Positions 1 through 9,200 are shown, numbered from the stretch's first letter. The stretch is 64,000 nt of DNA from Kordiimonas sp. SCSIO 12610 (GCF_024398015.1 NZ_CP073747.1:1002501-1066500); one strand, 5' to 3'. Translations and numbers: made by a program. The notes: generated by a model from the letters alone, not told the origin.

Positions 1-431
1 GAACCAGAGAAACTAAAATTGCTTGCTCGAATTGTACTGAATTCTGATAGAGCTATGTTCGTTGACCCACCAAAAGCTAACTGGTCACCAGCTAGGGGAG
101 GAGCAGATACAGTCCCATCAATAATGGTAACCCGACCACTATTCACGGTATAGTTTACTGAACCAACAGAGATTGCCAAACTGATGAAGTTGTAATTGGA
201 AATATCTCTCGCTGGATCTGATGATACATCAAATGCGTCAGCCAGCGATTGATTGTTATCGAAAATTAATTCCGCCGTAAATGCCTCGAAGGTACTGGAT
301 GCCCCAAACAATGCCATTTCTTCATTGGTGTCAAAGAACGCGTCACCAGTGAAGGTAAAGGTCGTTGTCTGTCCGTGAACTGAGCCCAGTGAAAAAACGC
401 TTAAAAGCGCTGCAAAAATTAGTTTCTTCAT
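1..431 (-). CDS. Exported protein, partial (C-terminus off the window)
   Basis: The reading frame begins at the ATG complementary to 429-431 and runs off the left edge, giving about 143 residues. The N-terminus is a typical Sec signal peptide (MKKLIFAALLSVFSLGSVHG, probable cleavage near residue 20), followed by a Thr/Ser/Asn-rich, beta-type sequence without cysteines. The next gene upstream on the same strand is a PEP-CTERM protein of similar style, so this may be another surface-anchored exoprotein, but its C-terminus, where a sorting signal would lie, is not visible. No family assigned. Confidence 0.7.
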   Translation of the reverse strand, partial: MKKLIFAALLSVFSLGSVHGQTTTFTFTGDAFFDTNEEMALFGASSTFEAFTAELIFDNNQSLADAFDVSSDPARDISNYNFISLAISVGSVNYTVNSGRVTIIDGTVSAPPLAGDQLAFGGSTNIALSEFSTIRASNFSFSG

Positions 432-454
432 GAATTACCCCCAATCTTATGCGT

Positions 455-1036
455 TTAAAGTTGTAATGTTTGACTACGTTCGTGGCGACGAAGCGCGAAG
501 CCCGTTAGCGCGAAACCAACAATCATCATCAGCCATGTGGCTGGTTCTGGAACGGCACTGGTGAGAGAAATATTGTCAATGTTCAGGCTTGTACCATCGG
601 GCGTCAGTTCAAACACCAAGGTATCAATAAGATCAGATGTTCCAGTAGTGATAGTAGAGAAAGAAAACCCCGACGCTGGTTGGGGTACAAAACCTGCGAT
701 ATTAAAGATATTAACACCGTCTAAAAGGCCCATTATTGAAAAAAACGCAGAACCATTATTTGCGGCCAGGTCGAATGAATTGAAAGTAAACGTATTACCA
801 GTTACGGTTACCGTGCCAGTGTTACCATTACGTATAAATAGGCTCGGCACTGGGTTTCCAAATGCTTGAGCCTCTAAAAATGCACCAGTCGCAGTTATTG
901 AAAAACCGTCTTCGTTATAAGGTCCACTGAAAGGTGTGCCATTGCTTCCGGTAAGTCCATCAAAGGTTATAACTTCTGCTTTCGAATGAATAGATAGTGT
1001 CAACAGAAGTATAATTGTTGTAGTCAATATTCTCAT
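455..1036 (-). CDS. PEP-CTERM sorting domain exported protein
   Basis: 193 residues. An N-terminal signal peptide (about residues 1-20) is followed by a Gly/Asn/Thr-rich beta domain with no recognised enzyme motif. The last 30 residues have the tripartite PEP-CTERM pattern: PEPATW, a hydrophobic segment (LMMIVGFALTGFAL) and an RR-containing basic end. In known systems this tail is cut and anchored by an exosortase/EpsH-type transpeptidase and the proteins go to the outer surface or matrix; no exosortase is in the window. The gene precedes the partial exoprotein on the same strand with a 23-nt gap and diverges from the phage tail module. Family assignment is firm; the molecular role is unknown. 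Confidence 0.85.
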   Translation of the reverse strand: MRILTTTIILLLTLSIHSKAEVITFDGLTGSNGTPFSGPYNEDGFSITATGAFLEAQAFGNPVPSLFIRNGNTGTVTVTGNTFTFNSFDLAANNGSAFFSIMGLLDGVNIFNIAGFVPQPASGFSFSTITTGTSDLIDTLVFELTPDGTSLNIDNISLTSAVPEPATWLMMIVGFALTGFALRRHERSQTLQL

Positions 1037-1189
1037 TATTGTGCCCCCTGATAAGCCATTCGGTTAATTTATTAACAAATCGTTAACACAGTTTCACGGA
1101 CCTGTGAAGTGTATATTACACGTCAACTATAAATTCTGATCTGCCCGAAAACCCATAAAACCCTTTAATTCCAAACACAGGATACCCTT

Positions 1190-1618
1190 ATGACAGCTTT
1201 ATCTGTGGTTCCGCTTCAGGTGGCCGTTTATGATGCGCTTATGGCCGATAGCGATCTTTCGGCGCGTATTACCGGCATTTATGATGAGCCGCCTGCGGGC
1301 GCGCGCATGCCCTATATCGCCTTTGGCGACACGTCGATCACGGTCGCTGACACTAAAACACTGGAGGGCAGCACTGTTGATTTTGATGTGAGTGTCTGGT
1401 CAGGGGATATGGGCCAGATGGAGGCGAAGGAAATCATGGCGCTTGTCGATAGTATCCTTCATACCGCTGACCTCCATATTCAGGGCCAGGACCTTGTGTA
1501 CCTGCGCCTTCAAAACGCGGGGGTGGTGCGCCAGTTCCGGGCTACAGGCAGTCTCTATCGCGGGCGGCTTTCCTACCGTGCCCGATTATTCAACAAAACG
1601 GATACCGTGGCCGGGTAA
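1190..1618 (+). CDS. DUF3168-type tail terminator/completion protein
   Basis: 142 residues, start ATG preceded by ACAGGAT. The sequence matches the DUF3168 pattern: an N-terminal helix with LQVAVYDALMAD, then IYDEPPAGARMPYIAFGDTS, a DFDVSVWS strand and a C-terminal strand ending in RGRLSYRARL. In siphophages and gene transfer agents this family forms the ring that ends the tail tube and joins it to the head, and it normally sits just upstream of the tube protein, as here. It is the first gene of the module; no head-tail connector, capsid, portal or terminase gene precedes it, only divergent PEP-CTERM genes. Confidence 0.85.
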   Translation: MTALSVVPLQVAVYDALMADSDLSARITGIYDEPPAGARMPYIAFGDTSITVADTKTLEGSTVDFDVSVWSGDMGQMEAKEIMALVDSILHTADLHIQGQDLVYLRLQNAGVVRQFRATGSLYRGRLSYRARLFNKTDTVAG

Positions 1619-1705
1619 CCGTTCTGAACAACCGTTCGGTATTTTCTGTATTTCTTAAACCTTCCCAATTCTTCCCAATCCCTCTAACATTTCCGGAGAT
1701 TTACA

Positions 1706-2110
1706 ATGACAGCACAAGCTGGCAGAGAGCTTTTATTGAAACTTGAAAACAGCGGCAGTTTTGTTGCCGTTGGCGGGTTTAAAAGCAATAGTTTTTCCAT
1801 CAATGACCAAACCATCGAAATTACGAACAAGGCCTCTGGCGGGTTTCGTGAAATTCTGGCGGGCGCGGGTATCCGCACTGTTTCCGCGAGCGGAAGCGGC
1901 GTTTTTGTCGATGACGCAATGTTTGCCGAGGTGAACCAGATGGTCCTGAGTAGCACCCATGGTACCTGGCAGATCATTGTGCCTGATTTCGGCATCTATG
2001 AAGGTCGTTTTGCGGTCACCAGCCTGGATATGAGCGGCGAATATAACGGCGAGGTTAGCTATGATATCTCGCTTGATAGCGCTGGTCCGATCACCTTCAC
2101 TGCTGAATAA
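1706..2110 (+). CDS. Phage major tail tube protein (TP901-1 family)
   Basis: 134 residues, start ATG with GGAG seven bases upstream. The N-terminus AGRELLLKLENSGSFVAVGG and the segments SFSINDQTIEITNKASGGFRE and GEVSYDISLDSAG are characteristic of the TP901-1/GTA major tail protein family, whose members stack as rings to build a non-contractile tube. Length is normal for the family. It lies between the tail terminator and the tail chaperone genes, the standard order. Confidence 0.88.
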   Translation: MTAQAGRELLLKLENSGSFVAVGGFKSNSFSINDQTIEITNKASGGFREILAGAGIRTVSASGSGVFVDDAMFAEVNQMVLSSTHGTWQIIVPDFGIYEGRFAVTSLDMSGEYNGEVSYDISLDSAGPITFTAE

Positions 2111-2126
2111 GTTGGGGCACGGTATA

Positions 2127-2531
2127 ATGGCAAAGAAAATTGCTGGCGAGGGCCGGCTGAAGGTTGGGGCGCGGTCTATGCGCCTGCGCCTTGATATCGG
2201 CACCATGATGGACCTTGAGGATCATTTTGAAATGGGTTTAGTGCCGTTTTTGAATGAGCGCCTCCCCGAATTTCGCCTCGGTGATGTGGCGGTTCTTTAT
2301 ATGGCGATGACGTCCAAAGGGGATGAAACCCCTGATTTTGGGAGTGCGGAATTGCGCCGCGCAGCCGCAGCAGATGTGATCAAGGCCGGATTGAACGAGG
2401 CCGCGACCGCGATCGCAGCCTGCCTTACAAACACCCTGATGCCTCAAGAGGGCGCGAAACAAAAAACATCAGAAAGCGTATCAGAGGGCACATCAGGAAC
2501 GATATCGGGACCGACATCTGAGGGAAAGTAA
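2127..2531 (+). CDS. Tail assembly chaperone, GTA gp10 / lambda gpG-like
   Basis: 134 residues from the ATG at 2127; an in-frame start at 2061 would overlap the tube gene and add an unrelated N-terminus. The core (GEGRLKVGARSMRLRLDIG, then a Met/Leu/Glu-rich helical part) fits the GTA_gp10 family encoded between tube and tape measure genes. Residues 115-134 are five tetrapeptide repeats (SESV, SEGT, SGTI, SGPT, SEGK) coded by five 12-nt units at 2469-2528. The last unit contains GGGAAAG directly before the UAA stop, which allows -1 frameshifting into the next reading frame. In lambda the equivalent pair gpG/gpGT chaperones tape-measure and tube assembly. Confidence 0.85.
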   Translation: MAKKIAGEGRLKVGARSMRLRLDIGTMMDLEDHFEMGLVPFLNERLPEFRLGDVAVLYMAMTSKGDETPDFGSAELRRAAAADVIKAGLNEAATAIAACLTNTLMPQEGAKQKTSESVSEGTSGTISGPTSEGK

Positions 2532-2551
2532 GCGGGGGCGCCCACGCCCGC
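2522..2551 (+). promoter_or_regulatory. Candidate -1 programmed ribosomal frameshift signal
   Basis: GGGAAAG at 2522-2528 lies in frame as G-GGA-AAG and is followed at once by the UAA stop (2529-2531) of the gpG-like gene. A GC-rich stem-loop follows: GGGCG (2536-2540), loop CCCA, CGCCC (2545-2549), extendable by 2532-2533 with 2550-2551 across a two-base bulge. The same heptamer is the lambda G/GT slip site. A -1 shift reads AAA GTA AGC and continues in the downstream frame to 2767. Confidence 0.8.
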
Positions 2552-2767
2552 GGTATTGACCCTGATGGTAATGCGATCAACTGGGCTTGGCTTTTGGAAG
2601 CGGGGGCAATGCTCGGCTGGCCACCTGATACGCTTTACGGGGCCACGGTTCCCGAACTTATGCTTGCCCTTCAAGGCTGGAAGCGGGCGAATGGGTATGC
2701 CGTTGATAATGCACCCACTGTTATGACCCGCGAGCGCCTCAATGAAATTTTGGAAAGATACACATAG
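2528..2767 (+). CDS. Frameshift-encoded chaperone extension (rcc01693/Phage_TAC-like, lambda T analogue)
   Basis: This frame is open from 2522 to the TAG at 2765-2767. It has no ATG, GTG or properly placed start before the conserved part; the first ATG (2609) lies inside it. The product of a -1 shift at 2522-2528 continues VSGGAHARGIDPDGNAINW and includes WAWLLEAGAMLGWPPDTLYG and ATVPELMLALQGW, the pattern of the small tail chaperone found between gp10 and the tape measure in alphaproteobacterial phages and GTAs. The fusion would be about 213 residues. The stop lies three bases before the tape-measure ATG (2770). Confidence 0.8.
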   Translation, partial: VSGGAHARGIDPDGNAINWAWLLEAGAMLGWPPDTLYGATVPELMLALQGWKRANGYAVDNAPTVMTRERLNEILERYT

Positions 2768-2769
2768 CT

Positions 2770-3612
2770 ATGACCCCATTTTCATCCATCCCTGCGTTTG
2801 GAAATCCATTTGCAGGCACATCGTCGCTTGTACCACCCGTATTTTCAAACGGGTTTGGTGTCTCTGGTGTTTCATTCAGCAGTCTAGGCATTCAGGTCCA
2901 GAATATCGCGCAGGCGATCATGGATGTGGGCGCCCAAATGGGCGGAGCCGCGACCACGCTTGCCGTGAAAACGGCGGGGCAGGTGGCCCAGAACCTTTCT
3001 GGCACCAAGGGGGGTAATCCCGCGGCTGCAAATGCCGGAAATGCGGGTGCGGGCGGTAATACGCCCCCGAAATCCAAAGGGTTTCTGTTGCCGCCAGAAT
3101 TTGATCTGAAGGCGGGGATAGAAGGCGTGTTCACCAAAGCGGCCAGCGATTTTGGCAGCCTGTTTTCCAATTTTGATGGTAGTTTTAAAAACCTGTTCAA
3201 GGATTTCAAAGGGTTTTTCAAGGGCTTTGGGAATCGTATTCTGGGCGGCATTGGCGGTGTGTTCAAACAGGCCGCTGGCGGTATTTTGAAAAACCTTGTC
3301 GGGGCAGGGCTTGGCTTCCTTGGCATTCCTATTCCGGGTTTTGCGGGCGGCGGGCGCGTGCAGGCGGGTGTTCCGGCGCTTGTCGGCGAACGCGGGCCAG
3401 AACTGATTGTACCGCAGCGCACAGGCACCGTGATGAATGCAGCCTCCAGCCGGAAAGCGATGGCCGGACAGCCTGTAACCCTTAATCAAACCGTGAATTT
3501 TGACCTTCAGCCTGCGCCCACAATCAGCGCGATGATTGACGCGAAAAAGCCCGAAATTGTTCATGCGGCCACCATGGGTGCCTTGCAGGCGATCCAGCGC
3601 GGTGGAATTTAG
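2770..3612 (+). CDS. Short phage tail tape measure protein
   Basis: 280 residues. It has a Gly/Ala-rich middle, Phe-rich amphipathic segments (LFKDFKGFFKGFGNRILGG) and the C-terminal signature FAGGGRVQAGVPALVGERGP then ELIVPQRTGTVMNA, which is common at the end of tape measure proteins. Siphophage tape measures are usually 600-2000 residues; this length is closer to GTA tape measures (about 220). With the usual ruler relation (about 1.5 angstrom per residue) the tail would be only about 40 nm. It directly follows the chaperone frame and precedes tail-tip genes. A truncated remnant is possible, but both ends look native. Confidence 0.8.
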   Translation: MTPFSSIPAFGNPFAGTSSLVPPVFSNGFGVSGVSFSSLGIQVQNIAQAIMDVGAQMGGAATTLAVKTAGQVAQNLSGTKGGNPAAANAGNAGAGGNTPPKSKGFLLPPEFDLKAGIEGVFTKAASDFGSLFSNFDGSFKNLFKDFKGFFKGFGNRILGGIGGVFKQAAGGILKNLVGAGLGFLGIPIPGFAGGGRVQAGVPALVGERGPELIVPQRTGTVMNAASSRKAMAGQPVTLNQTVNFDLQPAPTISAMIDAKKPEIVHAATMGALQAIQRGGI

Positions 3613-3702
3613 GGTATGGAATTTAACGCGCCCAAAAGCCAGTCACTACATATTCCAGTCATCAAATAATTCAGCAAAAGCATGCCTTTAGAGAGATCAT
3701 AA

Positions 3703-4308
3703 ATGATACCTATCGAACCACCTGCTGGTCCGGCCCCGGTCGCCAGCGAGTTTTATATTGAACGCAACCAGATCAAGACCGAAAGTTTTTCCAAACTGTC
3801 GCAAATCCAAAGCAATCCGGGGGACCGCTGGATCGGGAAAATCACCTTGCCCGTTTTAAGCGCGGATCAGGCCGCGGACTGGCTTGGTTTTTTTGATGCG
3901 CTTGATGGTTTCATCGGGTCCTTTTGGTTATCGCATCCTGATTACACCGAGCTTCGTGGTAGCGCGCGCGGCAGCACGTCAGGCCGCGTGTTCGGCGATA
4001 TGCAGCGCGGCAGCATCCTTTCAACCGATGGCTGGGCACCCAACCTGTCGGGCGCGTTCAGGCGCGGTGATATCATTCAGGTAGGGGATAAGCTAAAGCG
4101 TGTTGTTGAGGACGCGGACACCGACAGTGTTGGCCGGATATCCCTTAAAATCGCACCCAAAATCTATACACCCATTCCAGACAATACAGCGATTGCCACC
4201 AGCAACCCGCGCGGTATCTTCCGGCTGGCTGAGGGGTTTGTGGCTCCAAGCGCGGATGAGATGCGCCGCCACACGATCAGCTTCGCTGTTGAGGAGCTTT
4301 TACTATGA
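3703..4308 (+). CDS. Tail-tip (distal tail) protein, siphophage type
   Basis: 201 residues. The sequence (GDRWIGKITLPVLSADQAAD, then a segment about a single-domain size limit, GFIGSFWLSHPDY) resembles the small protein that follows the tape measure in many alphaproteobacterial siphophages, in the position of GTA g12. The stop overlaps the start of the next gene by four bases (ATGA at 4305-4308), implying translational coupling. It probably forms the ring between tube and tip (inference from position); no enzymatic motif is seen. Confidence 0.65.
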   Translation: MIPIEPPAGPAPVASEFYIERNQIKTESFSKLSQIQSNPGDRWIGKITLPVLSADQAADWLGFFDALDGFIGSFWLSHPDYTELRGSARGSTSGRVFGDMQRGSILSTDGWAPNLSGAFRRGDIIQVGDKLKRVVEDADTDSVGRISLKIAPKIYTPIPDNTAIATSNPRGIFRLAEGFVAPSADEMRRHTISFAVEELLL

Positions 4309-4991
4309 CCCGTCCTGATGTAAGCAATGATATGCAAACCGCGCTGAAGGGTGCTGAACTGACGGCATTGCCGATTGTGCATCTGGATTTTGCTGGCGAC
4401 CCTGTTTATGCGTGGGGCGGTGTTGGTGACTTGAGCTGGAACGGTGAAACCTGGCTAGGTGTTGGTAATTTGGGGGAAATCGGCACGATCCAATCGGACA
4501 TTAAGGGCAGTATCCCCTCGCTTGAATTATCCCTCAATCATATTGACCGTGAAATATTGGCATCTGCGCGGGGGCAAAGTTTTATGGGGCGCAGGGGCCG
4601 TGTTTGGATTGGTGTTTTTAATGATGATCAAACGCTTATCAGCGATCCCGCCCTTTTTTATGCTGGCGAGATTTCAAACCTTACGATCAGTGACGGCACT
4701 GATCCCTCGATCAATGTGGTTATCGATAGCCGCCTTTCGCTTTTGAAACGCGTGCGCCCAACCTACCGAACGCAGGAAGACCACCTGCGGCAGCTTGATA
4801 AAGCGGGAATTACAGTGAACGACCGCTTCTTTGAATTTGTGCCGTCGCTTCTTAATAAAACGATCTATTGGGGCCTTCGGGAACCAAGCCCGGGGCGTGG
4901 CCGCGTTGGTGGCTCTAGCGGCGGTTTCGCTGGTGGTTTTTCAGGCGGCTTTGGCGGCCTCGCGGGGCCATCCCTAAGCGCAGAAAGATAA
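4305..4991 (+). CDS. Tail-tip protein, DUF2163-like family
   Basis: 228 residues, start ATG overlapping the previous stop. Motifs such as LPIVHLDFAGDPVYAWGGVG, DLSWNGETWLGVGNLGEIG, then SLELSLNHIDREIL and RRGRVWIGVFNDD match a widespread siphophage tail protein found upstream of the NlpC/DUF6950 and host-specificity genes. The C-terminus (residues 202-221, 4908-4967) is a GGFx repeat with a 12-nt period. Structural tip/hub component by position; exact family name is uncertain. Confidence 0.65.
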   Translation: MTRPDVSNDMQTALKGAELTALPIVHLDFAGDPVYAWGGVGDLSWNGETWLGVGNLGEIGTIQSDIKGSIPSLELSLNHIDREILASARGQSFMGRRGRVWIGVFNDDQTLISDPALFYAGEISNLTISDGTDPSINVVIDSRLSLLKRVRPTYRTQEDHLRQLDKAGITVNDRFFEFVPSLLNKTIYWGLREPSPGRGRVGGSSGGFAGGFSGGFGGLAGPSLSAER

Positions 4992-4995
4992 GATT

Positions 4996-5436
4996 ATGAC
5001 GCTAAGGAAAGCCGATTGGCAGGCCAATTTATTGGCGGCTGTGCGCGACAAAAAGCACACAGTGTTTGAGTATGGCAGCCATGATTGCTGCACGGCGGCT
5101 GCGGATGTGATCAAGGCCGCTTTTGATATTGACCTGATGATCGGACTTCGCGGGCGATACCGCAGCGCAGCAGGGGCCATGCGCGTGATCAGAAATGAGG
5201 GTTTTGATGACCTGCGAGGCCTAGTTACCGCAAGGGTTCAGGCGCACGGCGGTAAACCTATCGCGCCCGCGTTTGCGACGATGGGCAACCTCGTGATGAC
5301 CGATACGGCACTTCATGACCAAACGCGGGGTGAAGCCGTCGGGGTATGCGCTGGCCGAAAATTTCTGTTTCCTGGCGAGGTTGGATGGATAACTTTAGGA
5401 CGCGGGGATCTTATAACCGCGTTTCGGTTATCTTAG
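4996..5436 (+). CDS. DUF6950-type tail-associated protein
   Basis: 146 residues, starting four bases after the previous stop. The N-terminal half has a YGSHDCCTAAADVIKAAFDI motif, followed by RGRYRSAAGAMRVIRNEGFD. This is the pattern of small phage proteins in the slot of the NlpC/P60-like tail peptidase; the HDC motif resembles a papain-like Cys/His start, but the second catalytic His is not obvious, so peptidase activity is uncertain. It precedes, with an intervening accessory gene, the tail tip/host-specificity gene, as in GTA g14-g15. Confidence 0.65.
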   Translation: MTLRKADWQANLLAAVRDKKHTVFEYGSHDCCTAAADVIKAAFDIDLMIGLRGRYRSAAGAMRVIRNEGFDDLRGLVTARVQAHGGKPIAPAFATMGNLVMTDTALHDQTRGEAVGVCAGRKFLFPGEVGWITLGRGDLITAFRLS

Positions 5437-5566
5437 TCAAAGTCGCCATTGGTTGCCGTAGCGCATTTTGATACATCAATATGAACAGACGTCTCAGAAT
5501 TTTTTCATAATCACCGAGTATCCAATTGGTGCGGCTTCTTGAAGGCCGCTGATAGTGCCTTGCCTG

Positions 5567-5593
5567 TTGAATAGATATATCGTTTAGTATAAT
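5567..5593 (+). promoter_or_regulatory. Candidate sigma-70 promoter of the embedded membrane gene
   Basis: TTGAAT at 5567-5572 and a perfect TATAAT at 5588-5593, separated by 15 bases, lie 44 bases before the ATG at 5637. The spacing is slightly short. With the terminator at 6144-6170 it would make the following gene independent of the tail operon. Confidence 0.45.
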
Positions 5594-5636
5594 GCAAAAT
5601 ACGCGTTATGATTTTATGAATATTGTGGAGGGGGAA

Positions 5637-6116
5637 ATGACGTACGAATTAACCGAAGCTGAAAAGCGTGAACGGGAACGCGAATTAGGCTGGTATTGGG
5701 TCGGTGTTGAGGATCATTTCACGGCTCGGGCTGCCGCGCGCAGGGGATCGTGGGTCGCTTTTTATGTTGTCGTCAGCTATATCGTGACGACTGCATTCTT
5801 ATTTTTTGCAGATGCAGATATTGCCCAGGTTGGTTACGTTAACGAGACTGAAAAATTATACGGGCTGATTGGCAATATCGTTTTCATGGTGATGTTTCTG
5901 GGCCTTGGTTTGGCAATACGGTGGGGCAAGTTCTTCGCTGTTCCGATCGTTTTTTTCTTATATTGTGTTGAATTATACTTTATTTTTCAAGGGGCACTTT
6001 CCGCGGGTCTTTTTGTAAAATTATTGTTTTTATTATACGGGGTTAACGCGATGATTGGTTGGTGGAAGTTAAAGAAATATCCTGATATGGAAAAGGTTGA
6101 ACAGGTGTTTGACTGA
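5637..6116 (+). CDS. Four-helix membrane protein inserted in the tail operon (moron-like)
   Basis: 159 residues from the ATG at 5637, chosen because GGAGGGGG lies just upstream; an earlier in-frame start at 5592 has no such site. A charged N-terminus (TEAEKRERERELGWYWVGVE) is followed by four hydrophobic segments at about residues 43-62, 80-98, 103-122 and 124-140 and a short cytosolic end. This arrangement (soluble RERE-type N-terminus plus 2TM-like segments) is seen in uncharacterised bacterial membrane proteins, and I recognise no phage function. It has its own probable promoter and terminator and interrupts the tip genes, as expected for a lysogeny-expressed cargo gene. Confidence 0.7.
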   Translation: MTYELTEAEKRERERELGWYWVGVEDHFTARAAARRGSWVAFYVVVSYIVTTAFLFFADADIAQVGYVNETEKLYGLIGNIVFMVMFLGLGLAIRWGKFFAVPIVFFLYCVELYFIFQGALSAGLFVKLLFLLYGVNAMIGWWKLKKYPDMEKVEQVFD

Positions 6117-6143
6117 TTTCAAATTCCACCTAATACAATGCTT

Positions 6144-6170
6144 AAGTCGCCCTTAGAGGCGGCTTTTTTT
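6144..6170 (+). terminator. Rho-independent terminator
   Basis: A six-pair stem GTCGCC/GGCGGC (one T-G wobble, 6146-6151 with 6158-6163), extended by AA/TT, has a loop CTTAGA and is followed by seven T. It ends the membrane gene 5637-6116, 94 bases before the large tail gene. Confidence 0.8.
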
Positions 6171-6263
6171 GTGCTTGAATTTAGCGCACTTTGCCGTTGG
6201 TTTCTTACCAGTCGCTAATCAAGCCATTCTTTTTCTTCTTTTCTAAATTTCTCAGGAAAATTC

Positions 6264-9200
6264 ATGGGTAAAATTGTTAAAACCACGCTGTTTTTTGCAG
6301 CGGCGGCCGCGATTGTTGTGGCAACAGGCGGTGCTGGCGCCGGGCTTTTAGGTGCGTCTTTGACAACTGCGGGTACGCTCGGTGTTGGCTTGACGACGGG
6401 GGCCGCAATCTTTGGCGGGCTTGTTGGTGCGGGGCTTGGTATCCTCTCCTCGATCGCGGCGCCAAGTGCGCGCGAAGTGGGGGAGCAGGCTGGCCTGAAG
6501 CTGCCTATCACAAACGCGGTCGCAAGCCGGCAGATCATTTACGGCGAAATGCGGGTTGGTGGCTCCGAAGTGTTTATTGAAGAATATAACACGTTTGAAA
6601 GCGACCGTGGCCGCGACGATGATATCCCCAATGATGCCCTGATTTACGTGCGTGCGGTCGCTGATCACCCGATTGATGGGTTCGTTAGCTACCATATGGG
6701 CGACCGTGAAATCCGGTTTGATACCAGCAAATCCCAGAATCTCGAGAACGGTGGTAACGCGATTGGGGATCTGCGGGATTGCCTATATTTGAGCGAGCAT
6801 GATGGAACACAAACCCTTGCTGACCGAAAATTAACCAGTGTTCCCACCCTTGGCTGGGGTGCGGGGCACGTTGGGCGCGGTATCGCCTATTTTACCGTGC
6901 GTGCCCAGTTTGATCAGGATAAATACCCTTATGGCCCGAGCGAAATTCGGAACCTGCGCGTACAGGTGCGCGGGAAGCGGATTTATGACCCCCGCCTTGA
7001 TAGCACACGGATTGAAATTGGCGGCGACGGGCCGCAGCGCCTTGGTGACACGGCGACATGGGCATATTCCCAAAACCCCGCGCTCGTTATTTATGATTTT
7101 CTGCGGGATGATACGCTTGGGAACGCGGTTCCCGATGATGAAATTGATATTAGCTCGATTGTGGACGCCGCCAACATCGCTGACGAACGGGTGCCGGTGA
7201 AATCGGGCGGTACGATCCCCCGCTATACCTTTAACGGTGTGATCGACGGTAACCGGGATAAATATGCAAATATTTCTTCCATGCTATCCGCGATGAGCGG
7301 GCGCATTATGTGGCTTGGCGGTAAGGTGCATATTTTCGCGGCCTATCCCGATATGGAAACCGAGCGTTTTCAGTTTGATGAAGATAATGTGTTTGCGGCA
7401 CAGCTTCTGCCGTTGCCGCCGATTGAACGGCGTTATAACGAGGTACGCGGTACATTCCTAAGCCCCGAAGACGGCTTTGAACCGCAGGATTTTCCCCCTG
7501 TTGTTGATGCGGCCGCGCAAGCAGAGGAAGGGGCGGTTGTTTTCAACCTTAATCTACCTTTTACCCATGACCACAGGGAGGCGCAGCGGCTAGCGCAAAT
7601 TGCTCTCAGGCAGGCGCGTCAGCCCATGCTTCGGCTGGAGGCGCAGCCCATTGGGGCCGCGTTTGCGCCGATGGATGTTGTCGCCGTATCCTGGAGAAAT
7701 CTGGGCGTCGGTTTTTCCGGTGGACCTTCTAGCGAGGTCCCAACCCCCGAAGATTTCAGGATTACCGAACAGTCAATCTCTGGCGGGCAGGGCGGGCAGC
7801 CCATGCGCGTGCAATTGGGCCTGACGCGCGAGGACGCAAGCATTTATGCGTGGGACGCTGCGGTTGACGAAAAGGACCGCAATATCCCGGTGACCCTCAG
7901 GCAACCAACGGGGCTTGAAATGGTTGAACCACAAGGGGTTACCGCAAGTCCGACCACTATTCGCCGTCAGGATAATAGCGAGGTCGCAGCCCTTAGCGTT
8001 AGTTGGGAAACGCCTTTGTCGCTCGTCAGTGAAACCTATGTGGATGTGAGGCCAGCAGATAGTGCGGTTGATGCGGCCTGGATCCCGATCAGCACGGTCA
8101 ATCGTTTCGAGAGCGATATCATCATTACTTTGCCGGAAAATACAGTGGTTGAGGTGCGGGTTCGCCACAAGCTTTTGAACGGGATGATCAGCACGCCCGT
8201 GATCGTCACTGCCACCACGGATGATGTTGGCGGTGACGGCGGTGGTATCACATGGGCGACGCTCGGCGGCGAGGGAAAACCAAGCGACTTTGCCGATGTA
8301 ACGGCTGATAATCAGGTTGTGTTTGGCAGGCTGTGGGATTTCAATAATAACGCCCTTGGCTGGACCGCGATCGGTGGAACGCTTGATAACTCTTTCGGGT
8401 TGATGACCATCACCGCGACAAGCGCAGACCATCAACTTATTAGCCCATCAGGCCTTGGTATTCGAGGCAGCGAATTTGGTGCAATCGTCCTAAGGGTTGC
8501 CCGCAAAGTTGGTGGGTCGGTGGATTTTGAGGAAACACGGGCCTTCTATCAAACAGCGGGGCCAAACGGCCATGATTTTGACGCAGGCTTTTTCCGCCGT
8601 GCACCGCGCAGGTTCGAACAAGGAGTGTTCACCACCTTTGTTTTCGATATGGAAAACCTGACGCAAGGGGGCAGCGACTGGCAGGACAGCATCATTGACC
8701 GGATCAGGATTGATCTTTCGGAAACTGATAATGATGCCTTTGATATTGATTATATCGGGATTGCGCGCATTGGTGTTGGGGATGTGGTGGATGGGAACGG
8801 GGTGAACCTTATTCCAAATGCCTATCCAACCATCACAGATGCAAGCGATACTGATGATGAAAGCCAGTTGGTCGTAGAGCCGATTGCAAACCTTGGCTTG
8901 GAAGCGGGAGACATTATCTCTGCGTCGATGCAAATCCGCGCGCCGGATGCGCGCGCTGGCACGCTTGTAATGCGCTTTTTCGGGTCGGGTGATACCAAGG
9001 TTGGCGAGGATTTCACAAGCATTCCGGTTTCTAATCAGGCTGTGTTTGAAACCGTTCGGATCAACGGTATCGAAATTCCGGCGGGCGCAGAGCGGGTGCG
9101 GCTTTTGATGCAGCGAAGCGATGGTGTATCTGGTGTGGTTGTCGGCAGGCGACCAGCCCTTAATATCGGGTCACGGGCCTTTGCGCCAACACCTGTTCGC

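Noticed and set aside
2609-2767. Independent start of the second chaperone at ATG 2609
   Set aside because: It would remove the conserved WAWLLEAG segment and has no ribosome site; the frameshift explains the frame better.
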